Shown: positions 1 through 6,502 of the stretch, one piece after another | Position numbering within the stretch: position 1 is the first letter of the stretch | Layout: every line of letters begins with the position of its first letter | NCBI GenBank assembly: GCA_002339085.1 | Contig: DDDX01000036.1 | Span: 1-8,662 of the forward strand | Direction of reading: 5' to 3' | Source: Cellvibrionales bacterium UBA1969 | GTDB taxonomy: Bacteria; Pseudomonadota; Gammaproteobacteria; Pseudomonadales; UBA7434 | DNA: 8,662 bases | Made by a program: the position numbers and the translations under genes | Notes under the pieces: model-generated | The model's database searches: none | What the model was told of the DNA's origin: nothing | What the model saw: the letters and a program-made list of their open reading frames with translations, nothing else

Positions 1-1477
1 GCCTAAGCTCACTGTCGATTGGCACAATCTCATAGATACCTTGTCGCCCGCGGTAACCACTGTGGTTACATCGCTTACAACCAACGGGTTTGAACATCGA
101 ATGCGTATCGTTAGGCTTTAGATTTAATAACTGCTGTTCTTTTTCATCAGGGAGATATGGCGCCTTACAATCAGAGCAAAGTACACGAACCAAACGCTGA
201 GCAACCACGCCGACTAAACTAGAAGACAACAAAAAAGGCTCAACCCCCATATCAAACATACGAGTTACAGCGCCAACAGCTGTATTCGTGTGCAAGGTAC
301 TCAGCACTAAATGGCCAGTCAAACTTGCCTGCACGGCAATATCAGCAGTTTCACCGTCACGAATTTCGCCGACCATAACTACATCGGGGTCTTGCCGCAG
401 CATGGCTCTTAAACCTCTAGCGAAGGTCATATCTGCTTTGTTGTTGACTTGTGTTTGGCCAATGCCCTCTAAGTTATATTCAATGGGATCTTCTACGGTT
501 AATATATTTCGCGTTTCATTATTTAGCTGACTAATACCGGCGTAAAGCGAGGTCGTCTTACCTGAACCGGTTGGCCCTGTCACTAAAACAATACCGTGAG
601 GCCGATGAAGGATCTCTTTAAATCGCTCAAGCTCTATATTAGGCATGCCTAGCGAGGACAGTTCGAGTCGCCCAGCCTGCTTATCAAGCAAGCGCATTAC
701 GACCCGCTCACCATTACTTGAGGGCATTGTTGATACCCGAAGATCAATTTCTCTTCCTCCAATACGAATTGATATACGCCCATCTTGCGGGATACGTTTT
801 TCAGCAATATCTAATTTCGCCATCACCTTTATACGGGAAACTAGCAAGGGTGCTAAAGCGCGTTTAGGTTTAACGACTTCTCGTAAAACACCATCAAGAC
901 GGTAGCGAACCACTAAACATTTTTCAAACGTTTCAATATGAATATCAGAGGCATTTTCTTTAACCGCCTCGGTTAGCAATGCATTGATAAGGCGTATAAT
1001 AGGCGCATCATCTTCCTGCTCTAGTAAATCATCGGACTCTGGCACAGAGTCAGCGAGACTCGCGAGGTCCATCTCATCGCCTAGATCTTCAACCATTTGC
1101 ATAGCTTCATTATTGCGGCTTTCATAAGCTTGTGCTAAGGCTTGCTCAAACTCACCCTCAGGTATCATTTTACATTCGAAGGATGACTGGAGAAAACGTT
1201 GTATCTCAGCAACCGCAGCCGCGCCAATGGTCGGCGTGTGATAAAGTACTTTACGGTCAGACTGTTCAAGTACAAAGCCCTCAAAACGTTTAGCAAACGG
1301 AAAAGGTAACAATGGGCGGCCGAATTCTTCGTTGATGACAACAGCCTCGCTTTCATTTTCATTGGTCGATGAATCTAGACTGGGAGCATTAACATCAGTA
1401 GTCGAAGAAGCGCCGACGGCATCCGACAGATCATCCTGAGTACTTTGACCTAAAAGTGAGTTAATGTAACTTTCCAA
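1..1477 (-). CDS. gspE: Type II secretion ATPase GspE (XcpR-like), 3' end outside window
   Basis: Cytoplasmic hexameric ATPase that powers pseudopilus assembly in type II secretion. Reading the minus strand gives 492 residues before the window ends; about 60 C-terminal residues should be missing. After a Ser/Asp-rich N-terminal extension (about 1-48) comes the N-terminal domain that in this family docks on GspL (about 55-120). The ATPase core contains Walker A GPTGSGKT (301-308), Walker B-like DPDVVMVGEIRD (363-374, with E371) and the GspE-type tetracysteine zinc site C434/C437/C467/C470. The start is TTG at 1477: an in-frame TGA lies at 1489-1487 and a GAGGGA ribosome site lies 5 nt upstream of the TTG. 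PilB-type pilus ATPases are related, but divergent neighbours gspC and gspD make GspE the firm call. gspF and the later genes probably follow off the left edge (inference). Confidence 0.95.
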   Translation of the reverse strand, partial: MESYINSLLGQSTQDDLSDAVGASSTTDVNAPSLDSSTNENESEAVVINEEFGRPLLPFPFAKRFEGFVLEQSDRKVLYHTPTIGAAAVAEIQRFLQSSFECKMIPEGEFEQALAQAYESRNNEAMQMVEDLGDEMDLASLADSVPESDDLLEQEDDAPIIRLINALLTEAVKENASDIHIETFEKCLVVRYRLDGVLREVVKPKRALAPLLVSRIKVMAKLDIAEKRIPQDGRISIRIGGREIDLRVSTMPSSNGERVVMRLLDKQAGRLELSSLGMPNIELERFKEILHRPHGIVLVTGPTGSGKTTSLYAGISQLNNETRNILTVEDPIEYNLEGIGQTQVNNKADMTFARGLRAMLRQDPDVVMVGEIRDGETADIAVQASLTGHLVLSTLHTNTAVGAVTRMFDMGVEPFLLSSSLVGVVAQRLVRVLCSDCKAPYLPDEKEQQLLNLKPNDTHSMFKPVGCKRCNHSGYRGRQGIYEIVPIDSELR

Positions 1478-1482
1478 AACAA

Positions 1483-1488
1483 TCCCTC
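1483..1488 (-). promoter_or_regulatory. Ribosome binding site of gspE fixing a TTG start
   Basis: The minus strand reads GAGGGA, 5 nt before TTG at 1477-1475. No ATG or GTG exists between the in-frame stop at 1489-1487 and the conserved protein, so this site decides the start. Confidence 0.7.
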
Positions 1489-1532
1489 AAATAGTAAAAC
1501 GCCTATCGCTGTCTCGAATTAGCAAACTAGCC

Positions 1533-1561
1533 AATATAAACATAGCATTCATCAATGTCTA
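1533..1561 (-). promoter_or_regulatory. Candidate sigma-70 promoter of gspE
   Basis: On the minus strand, TAGACA (1561-1556, five of six matches to TTGACA) and TATATT (1538-1533, five of six matches to TATAAT) are separated by exactly 17 bp. Transcription would begin near 1526 and give a leader of about 50 nt before the gspE TTG. This is the best -35/-10 pair I found in the region; it is not experimentally supported. Confidence 0.55.
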
Positions 1562-1627
1562 AAAACATAGAATTTACAGTACCATGCCTGAGCACCTATA
1601 ACTTCAAACCTACTAAAAGCAAGCTCG

Positions 1628-1656
1628 AAAAGTAATCGAAAAAAGAACCAAAAAAA
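1628..1656. promoter_or_regulatory. Phased A-tracts, probable bent DNA
   Basis: Runs of 4, 6 and 7 adenines begin at 1628, 1639 and 1650, exactly 11 bp apart. Shorter A-runs at 1606 and 1615 roughly extend the series. A-tracts repeated near the helical pitch are known to bend DNA. The position between the two divergent promoters suggests an architectural or nucleoid-protein site (inference). Confidence 0.45.
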
Positions 1657-1832
1657 CCACAGCATCTATTAGATACTTGCCGAGTAATTATAGTATACGG
1701 GAGCCATATTGTATTTCAGCCAGTAAATAATAATTTACACTTATAGACAACTATTCACTATAAAACATTGGAAAATAGAAGGTTTTTAATCAAAAAAGCA
1801 AGCGTTCTGCTGTTTTTCATTCATATCCTGAC

Positions 1833-1838
1833 TATAAT
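1833..1838 (+). promoter_or_regulatory. Candidate -10 box for gspCD
   Basis: A perfect TATAAT hexamer lies about 90 bp upstream of gspC. The sequence 17 bp upstream (CTGTTT, 1810-1815) is a poor -35 match, so an activator may be needed, or the real promoter may lie elsewhere. A second, weaker candidate is TATAAA at 1759-1764 with TTTACA at 1734-1739, but the 19-bp spacing is long. Confidence 0.35.
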
Positions 1839-1873
1839 AATAAGACCTTTCAGATACAATATGACACAAAGTC

Positions 1874-1886
1874 TCTGATAATCAGA
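1874..1886. repeat. 13-bp inverted repeat, possible operator
   Basis: TCTGAT and ATCAGA arms are perfectly complementary around a single A. The site lies between the TATAAT box and gspC, about 43 bp before the annotated start, where a repressor could block transcription. I do not recognise a regulator for it. Confidence 0.35.
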
Positions 1887-1907
1887 ATTTATATACTTTT
1901 AACGCAA

Positions 1908-1928
1908 GCTGAATTATGGCTATTCAGC
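1908..1928 (+). promoter_or_regulatory. Hairpin abutting the annotated gspC start codon
   Basis: GCTGAAT (1908-1914) and ATTCAGC (1922-1928) form a perfect 7-bp stem with a 7-nt loop, ending one base before ATG 1929. It occupies the place where a Shine-Dalgarno sequence would be expected, and no purine-rich site is seen there. It could restrain translation from ATG 1929, or it may indicate that ATG 1947, which has a GAAGG site, is the true start. Confidence 0.45.
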
Positions 1929-2531
1929 ATGTCAATGAAGGTTTTAATGCTCAAACAACTTCTAAAATTGATAGGCACAGCTTCGAGACAACCGGTCTTT
2001 GTCGCCGCTAGCGCCCTAATCTTTGCTTCCTTCAGCCTAACGCTGTGGGCCGGGATTCTCCTGCTATCGGCAATGGCCTACACTCCCGAGATAAATCGTG
2101 AGCCCGAAAGACAGCAAACAATTAATTCAATAGTGAGCACCGAAGCGATCAATGGTCGTCACTTTTTTGGCCAGGCTGATGAAGAGCCGCAAGTGATTAT
2201 TGAGGCCCTACCTGAAACAAAACTTAATCTGACCTTAGCAGGTTTATTTACCTCGCCAAATCAAAAGGATACGGGAGCCATTATTATTGATGAAAGAAAG
2301 CAATCCCAGTATTTTTCTATAGGTCAAGAACTACCAGGTGGCGTTACCTTGCAGTCTGTCCATAAAGATAGGGTGGTTATTAATCGGAATGGTATATATG
2401 AAACCCTATTTATTGAAGATATCGATGCTCCTCAAACTCGTTTTGCAAAGGATAAAAGTCAACTGGATGGAACAAGCATTATCAGAAGAAGGATCGAAGA
2501 GCTAAAAAAGAAACAAGTCGCTAACCAATAA
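1929..2531 (+). CDS. gspC: Type II secretion inner-membrane protein GspC, short XcpP-like form
   Basis: Inner-membrane clamp protein linking the secretin GspD to the inner-membrane platform. The 200 residues show a short cytoplasmic N-terminus, one membrane segment (about 23-48), then the periplasmic homology region (about 72-165). This region includes the NGRHFFG segment resembling the family's NLFG motif, LTLAGLF, the GAIIIDE strand and VVINRNGIYETLFI. No PDZ domain follows; the protein ends in a charged, possibly helical tail (183-200, RRRIEELKKK). This is shorter than typical 270-300 residue GspC and closer to XcpP of Pseudomonas. The start is uncertain. ATG 1929 and ATG 1935 lack a ribosome site, while ATG 1947 has GAAGG (1937-1941) 5 nt upstream and still leaves the whole membrane segment. 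gspD follows after 10 bp, so the two genes are probably co-transcribed. Confidence 0.9.
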   Translation: MSMKVLMLKQLLKLIGTASRQPVFVAASALIFASFSLTLWAGILLLSAMAYTPEINREPERQQTINSIVSTEAINGRHFFGQADEEPQVIIEALPETKLNLTLAGLFTSPNQKDTGAIIIDERKQSQYFSIGQELPGGVTLQSVHKDRVVINRNGIYETLFIEDIDAPQTRFAKDKSQLDGTSIIRRRIEELKKKQVANQ

Positions 2532-2541
2532 TAGGCCAGCA

Positions 2542-4551
2542 ATGATAATTAAAATTAATCACCTTATCTCCTCTACAAAAAAAATGGCTATCTTAGCCCT
2601 TTCCACTTTTTTTATGCTGGCCATTTCGCCCACACTTTTATCGCAGAATAACGATCAAACTCTGTCGGTAGACTCATCATCACAAATATTGCTAGATGAA
2701 GCATTTATGATAAATTTGCGCCAGGCCGACTTGACGAATTTCATCGAATGGGTAGCCGCTAGAACTGGGAAAAATATTATCGTAGGCAATAATGTTCGAG
2801 GCAAGGTTACTATCTACTCTAATAGGCAGGTTAGCCCTGAGGAGGCATACACTATTTTCTTAACTGTGCTTGACATGAATGCACTTGCCGCTATCGATGA
2901 AGGTTCAACAATAAAAATAGTTCAATCAGCCTCGGCCAAAACTGCTAATACTCCTTTCTATGATGATCGAAACAATGAAAAAGAAACAGTCACTGCAGTC
3001 ATTGACCTTAAACACGCTGATCCAGTCAAAATAACAGCCATCTTAAGACCCCTACTACCCCTTGCAACCGCCATACAAACCTTTGAAAAAACACTTATCG
3101 TAACCGGGATCGCCGAAAGTATCAGCAAGTCGAGAAAACTCCTTGCCATACTTGACCAACCAGCTGATCAAGTTACATATGATATCTATGCTGTCATTCA
3201 CGCCGATTCCGTTGAAATCCGTAAGACTGTCAAATCAATTATCGATAAATTAAATCCACCACAAGCTAAAGCTGGTGGAGCGGTTTTTGATATGGTGGTT
3301 GACGAAAGAACCAATTCAGTTTTAATCATTGGAGATAGCCAGCAGAGAAAGAAAGCAGTCAATTTACTCAAAAAACTCGACACACCTCTGTCTAACGAAG
3401 GTAATACACAAGTTGTCTATCTAAATTATATAGAAGCTAAAGAGATTGCCTCTATCCTAAAAAATGTCGGTGACGGCATATTAAAAAAAAGCAATGACAG
3501 CAAAACAAGCTTCAGTATTGAATCGAGCGAAGCAACTAATGCACTTGTCATTACTGGACCTAACGGGCTCTTAAACAGTTTAAAAAGCATTATTGCCAAA
3601 CTCGACATCCAGCGTGCGCAGGTGATGATTGAGGCAGTGATCGTACAAATCACCGGAGATGTTGATGATGATTTTGGGCTGATTTGGGGAGGGTCTTCAC
3701 TTTACGATACCAACCAAGATGGCTCAGTTGCCGCCCTTAACGTTTTCAACAGCGCTGACGCGCTAACTAATATTGCAAATGGTGTTAATACTGGTACGCC
3801 AGAAGCTCTGGCAACGGGCTTTATTAGCAATTCTGGCCTCACCTATGGCTATCTTGAAAACGGAAACTTAATAGGTGCGATAAGAGCCATCAGCACACAA
3901 AACAAAACTAATATCATGTCAACACCAACGATCGTGGCGCTGGACAACGAGGAAGCAAGCTTACTGGTTGGCCAGAATGTACCCTTTCAAACCGGAAGTA
4001 CTAACCTTACATCGGCCAGCCCATTCTCTACCGTTAAACGGCAAGATATTGGTATTACCCTCAAAGTTACACCCAGAATCAATCAAGGTGATTCCATCAC
4101 ACTTGAAATCGAGCAAACCACGGAGAACGTTGCCACTAAAGGTGATGCACTTGACCTTGTCACCAACAAAACTGAAATTAAAACTAGCGCACTCATCAAA
4201 GATGGGCAAGTACTAGTTTTAGGTGGGCTAATCAAAAACGATGAGACACAAGGCAGAACCCAGGTGCCTATTTTAGGCGATATCCCCCTTTTTGGCCGAC
4301 TCTTTAGATCAAACTCAATCAGTAAAACCCGTAATAATCTTATGGTCTTTATCAAGCCAACCATTCTTAAAGATCAATTGCAAATCAGCGGTCTCACGGC
4401 GCAACGCTATGCTTTTATGCGCGAGCGTCAGTTGCATTCTAATTTGAGCCGGTTTATCAATAAAAAGGATAAACCCATCATGGAAGAATATAACATCTTT
4501 AATCAATTGAATGTCAGCGCTGAAGAGCAAATTGAAACACTTGGTGACTAA
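2542..4551 (+). CDS. gspD: Type II secretion outer-membrane secretin GspD (XcpQ-like)
   Basis: Forms the multimeric outer-membrane channel through which folded exoproteins leave. The 669 residues begin with a signal peptide (KK then a hydrophobic stretch, about 15-34; cleavage site not clear). These are followed by an N0 domain (about 50-130, with NLRQADLTNFIEWVAARTGK), three repeated periplasmic N1-N3 domains (about 150-355, each with a VIxLKHAD / VVYLNYIEA-type strand-helix), and the secretin beta-barrel domain (about 360-610). The barrel carries the secretin signature near VPILGDIPLFGRLF (575-588). The tail, 611-669, is in the position of the S-domain that binds a pilotin in other species, but no pilotin gene is visible here. 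Its length is normal for the family. The ribosome site is weak (AGG at 2533-2535), and the 10-bp gap from gspC suggests coupled expression. The stop codon overlaps the convergent downstream gene. Confidence 0.96.
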   Translation: MIIKINHLISSTKKMAILALSTFFMLAISPTLLSQNNDQTLSVDSSSQILLDEAFMINLRQADLTNFIEWVAARTGKNIIVGNNVRGKVTIYSNRQVSPEEAYTIFLTVLDMNALAAIDEGSTIKIVQSASAKTANTPFYDDRNNEKETVTAVIDLKHADPVKITAILRPLLPLATAIQTFEKTLIVTGIAESISKSRKLLAILDQPADQVTYDIYAVIHADSVEIRKTVKSIIDKLNPPQAKAGGAVFDMVVDERTNSVLIIGDSQQRKKAVNLLKKLDTPLSNEGNTQVVYLNYIEAKEIASILKNVGDGILKKSNDSKTSFSIESSEATNALVITGPNGLLNSLKSIIAKLDIQRAQVMIEAVIVQITGDVDDDFGLIWGGSSLYDTNQDGSVAALNVFNSADALTNIANGVNTGTPEALATGFISNSGLTYGYLENGNLIGAIRAISTQNKTNIMSTPTIVALDNEEASLLVGQNVPFQTGSTNLTSASPFSTVKRQDIGITLKVTPRINQGDSITLEIEQTTENVATKGDALDLVTNKTEIKTSALIKDGQVLVLGGLIKNDETQGRTQVPILGDIPLFGRLFRSNSISKTRNNLMVFIKPTILKDQLQISGLTAQRYAFMRERQLHSNLSRFINKKDKPIMEEYNIFNQLNVSAEEQIETLGD

Positions 4552-5540
4552 GCAGTTGCCGCTAATTGACCTGAATAGGGAAATAAACCAAAGAGACCGC
4601 CAGTGTGAACAAAAACCAGATCTCTTTCATCCTTAAAGCGGCCTTTATCGATTTCGGCAAGTAGCGCATAAAAGGCCTTGCCGGTATAAACAGGATCAAA
4701 CACCACCCCTTCTAAACGACTCAATTTCTGTATGATTTTAAGCACATCATTACTGACTAAACCATAGCCATCACCAACATAGCCTTCAATGATATTTATT
4801 TTTTCAGTGAGCACATTGCTGCAGTCAAGCGGTTTAGTCTGGAAGGGATACTGGGAGTACCAGTCATCAAAATCTTTTTGGATCTTATGATGAAAATATG
4901 CTGCATCGTCGCAAACATTCACGCCATAAACCGAAAGTTGAGGGTCAAAATGCGACATGCCTGCAATAAGTCCTGCCTGTGTGCCGCCGGATCCGGTCGC
5001 AACGACCAACGATCTGGGCTGTATGTCATGATGGCGAAAATCACCGCAAAGCTCTTCAGATGCCGCGATGTAACCCCAAATGCCATCAGCATTACTGCCA
5101 CCAGTGGGTATTTTCAATGCAGGAAATCCTTGATCTTGCAGACGACTTTCAGCCGCCGCAAAAAAATCGGGTAAATGTACATTATATTCAGCGGCAGAAT
5201 GAAAACTTATCGAACAGCCACTGAGGCGATCAAGCAATAAGTTACCCTCCGTCATGGCTTCAACTTTAGGTTCTCCGCGGAGGATAAGATGGCATTTAAG
5301 CCCTAGCTGCGCGGCGACAAAGGCAGTGGCGCGGCAGTGATTTGATTGAATACCACCGCAGGTAATTAGCGCAGTAAATCCACTGCTCTTGGCCTTAGCG
5401 GCAATAAACTCCAATTTACGAACCTTATTACCGCTCAGTATCGAGCCAGTCATATCATCACGCTTAAGCCATATTAAAGGTCCACCCCGCTCTGCGTGCA
5501 ATCGACGCAAAGGCTGTAAGGGCGTTGGCGTGTGAGCCAA
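4548..5540 (-). CDS. PLP-dependent D-cysteine desulfhydrase / ACC deaminase family protein
   Basis: A fold-type II PLP enzyme; family members degrade D-cysteine to pyruvate, sulfide and ammonia, or ACC to 2-oxobutyrate. Numbered from the TTG at 5540 (330 aa), the cofactor lysine is K39 in SGNKVRKLEF, the substrate serine is S66 in CGGIQSNHCRA, and the phosphate loop is ATGSGGTQAG (181-190). Two positions reported to separate the activities read T286 (DPVYTGKA) and T313 (VHTGG). True ACC deaminases have Glu and Leu there, so desulfhydrase activity is more likely (inference). The start is doubtful. The TTG has no ribosome site, and the in-frame upstream codons encode NYPPRLCL, matching the FPRLEFI segment that precedes APTPLEYL in known D-cysteine desulfhydrases. 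GGGAGG at 5587-5582 sits 8 nt before an in-frame ATC at 5573, which would give 341 residues. The 3' end overlaps gspD tail to tail by 4 bp. Confidence 0.88.
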   Translation of the reverse strand: MAHTPTPLQPLRRLHAERGGPLIWLKRDDMTGSILSGNKVRKLEFIAAKAKSSGFTALITCGGIQSNHCRATAFVAAQLGLKCHLILRGEPKVEAMTEGNLLLDRLSGCSISFHSAAEYNVHLPDFFAAAESRLQDQGFPALKIPTGGSNADGIWGYIAASEELCGDFRHHDIQPRSLVVATGSGGTQAGLIAGMSHFDPQLSVYGVNVCDDAAYFHHKIQKDFDDWYSQYPFQTKPLDCSNVLTEKINIIEGYVGDGYGLVSNDVLKIIQKLSRLEGVVFDPVYTGKAFYALLAEIDKGRFKDERDLVFVHTGGLFGLFPYSGQLAATA

Positions 5541-5554
5541 ACAAAGTCTGGGCG

Positions 5555-5568
5555 GATAATTAATTATC
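5555..5568. repeat. 14-bp perfect palindrome at the desulfhydrase 5' end
   Basis: GATAATTAATTATC is identical on both strands. If translation starts upstream at 5573, it lies inside the coding sequence; otherwise it lies in the leader. By a rough estimate, about one such palindrome is expected by chance in AT-rich DNA of this length, so the evidence for function is weak. Confidence 0.25.
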
Positions 5569-5581
5569 GAGATTTTATTCG

Positions 5582-5587
5582 CCTCCC
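5582..5587 (-). promoter_or_regulatory. Strong ribosome binding site upstream of the desulfhydrase
   Basis: The minus strand reads GGGAGG, the strongest Shine-Dalgarno match in the window. It lies 8 nt before an in-frame ATC (5573-5571) but 41 nt before the nearest canonical start (TTG 5540). An in-frame TGA at 5591-5589 limits how far upstream the gene can begin. CCTC just upstream could pair with GAGG and partly mask the site. Confidence 0.5.
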
Positions 5588-5617
5588 ATCAGAGGGTGAC
5601 TACCATACTTAAAGCGG

Positions 5618-5950
5618 TTAAATTGCTTTTATCGTGCCTTTAGGCAGCACAGCATGAACTGCAATACGCTGAAATTTAAGCTCAGTATTATCAGTGACTT
5701 TTAATAACAAGTAATCACCGTCAACTTTGACTATTTTACCCAACAGACCGCTGGTCATAACAACTTCATCACCTTTTTCTAAGCTATTGACTAATGCATC
5801 ATGCTCTTTTTGTCTTTTTCGCTGTGGACGAATCGCTATAAAATAAAAAAAGATAAAAAGCCCAAGTAGCATCACCATTTGAAAAGCAACACTACCTTGT
5901 GGTGGCGCCCCGGCTGCTTGTGCGTGGGCTTGACTGATAAAAAAGTTCAT
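5618..5950 (-). CDS. yajC: Sec translocon accessory protein YajC
   Basis: A small inner-membrane protein that associates with SecDF and the SecYEG translocon. The 110 residues match the family well: an Ala/Gln/Pro-rich N-terminus, one membrane helix (about 22-40), the hallmark IRPQRKRQKEH (40-50) at the cytoplasmic border, then a soluble beta-rich domain with LEKGDEVVMTSGLLGKI (57-73). AGAGG lies 7 nt before the ATG. In most proteobacteria yajC sits between tgt and secD; here it follows the peroxiredoxin gene after 39 bp and precedes a desulfhydrase gene. A second yajC elsewhere in the genome cannot be excluded. Confidence 0.95.
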   Translation of the reverse strand: MNFFISQAHAQAAGAPPQGSVAFQMVMLLGLFIFFYFIAIRPQRKRQKEHDALVNSLEKGDEVVMTSGLLGKIVKVDGDYLLLKVTDNTELKFQRIAVHAVLPKGTIKAI

Positions 5951-5989
5951 TAATAAACCTCTATAAGTAAATGATACGTAGATTAAATA

Positions 5990-6463
5990 TTATAAGTTTG
6001 CCTTTATCCATTCGATCACATCATCATGATGTGACTTCGTTTTCACCTTGTCCATGATGGCTTTGAGTTTGCCGTCTTTACCGACAATGAACGTACTGCG
6101 TAAAATACCATCATATTCCTTAAATATAAACTTTTTAGGACCCCAAGCGCCGTAATTGTCAGCAATGCTGTGGTCTTCATCTGACAACAGATCAAAATTA
6201 AGCCCTTGCTTATCAATAAAGTTTTGTAAGCGGTTAATGGGATCAGGGCTAATACCTAGTACCACCGTATTAAGCTTTTTAAAAGCGGCAGCGCTGTCTC
6301 TGATGCCACAGGCCTGAACAGTGCAACCGGGTGTGCTCGCCTTTGGATAGAAATAGATGACGACATTTTTCTTTGATTTGAAGTCTTTGAGGCGGACCTT
6401 ATCACCATGCTGATTCTGCAAACTAAATGCGGGTGCTAAGTTTCCTATTTTAGGTAATGACAT
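5990..6463 (-). CDS. bcp: Thiol peroxidase BCP / peroxiredoxin Q
   Basis: A cytoplasmic thioredoxin-fold peroxidase that reduces hydrogen peroxide and organic hydroperoxides. The 157 residues are full length for the family. The active-site segment YFYPKASTPGCTVQACGIRD contains peroxidatic C47 and, five residues on, resolving C52, the arrangement of the atypical two-cysteine PrxQ subgroup. The conserved P40, T44 and a downstream arginine in ILRSTFIVGKDG are present. The usual KDxTPGCT reads KASTPGCT, a mild variation. An AAGAGAG ribosome site precedes the ATG. It lies 39 bp after the ZIP gene and 39 bp before yajC, consistent with one transcript. No OxyR-like site was recognised. Confidence 0.95.
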   Translation of the reverse strand: MSLPKIGNLAPAFSLQNQHGDKVRLKDFKSKKNVVIYFYPKASTPGCTVQACGIRDSAAAFKKLNTVVLGISPDPINRLQNFIDKQGLNFDLLSDEDHSIADNYGAWGPKKFIFKEYDGILRSTFIVGKDGKLKAIMDKVKTKSHHDDVIEWIKANL

Positions 6464-6502
6464 AAAAACTCTCTTAAATTAACAAAGGTAATAAACATCG
6501 TA

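Larger units (their letters stand above)
1478..1928. other. Divergent gspE / gspCD intergenic regulatory region
   Basis: This 451-bp AT-rich stretch contains no credible gene. It holds a promoter candidate for gspE (1533-1561), phased A-tracts (1628-1656), a TATAAT hexamer oriented toward gspC (1833-1838), a 13-bp inverted repeat (1874-1886) and a hairpin next to gspC (1908-1928). I looked for a lux-box-like dyad, since P. aeruginosa xcp is quorum-regulated, and saw none. Confidence 0.75.

Noticed and set aside
288..905. Plus-strand open frames across the left region
   Set aside because: They are antisense shadows of gspE, whose conserved Walker and cysteine motifs lie on the minus strand.
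1664..1674. Short dyad ATCTA-T-TAGAT in the divergent region
   Set aside because: Five-base arms in AT-rich DNA are expected by chance and match no regulator I know.
1478..1928. Possible quorum-sensing lux-type box, by analogy with P. aeruginosa xcp
   Set aside because: No dyad with the CTG...CAG-type arms of about 20 bp was found.
1916..2011. A 31-codon ORF starting in the hairpin loop and overlapping gspC out of frame
   Set aside because: It has no convincing ribosome site, no recognisable protein features and most of it lies inside gspC; probably chance.
3961..4364. Several overlapping small open frames on both strands within the gspD barrel region
   Set aside because: The gspD frame carries the secretin signature; the others show no domain or ribosome site.
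5581..5595. Hairpin CCTC-GAGG between yajC and the desulfhydrase gene as a terminator
   Set aside because: The stem is only 4 bp with no following T-run; it fits better as partial masking of the ribosome site.
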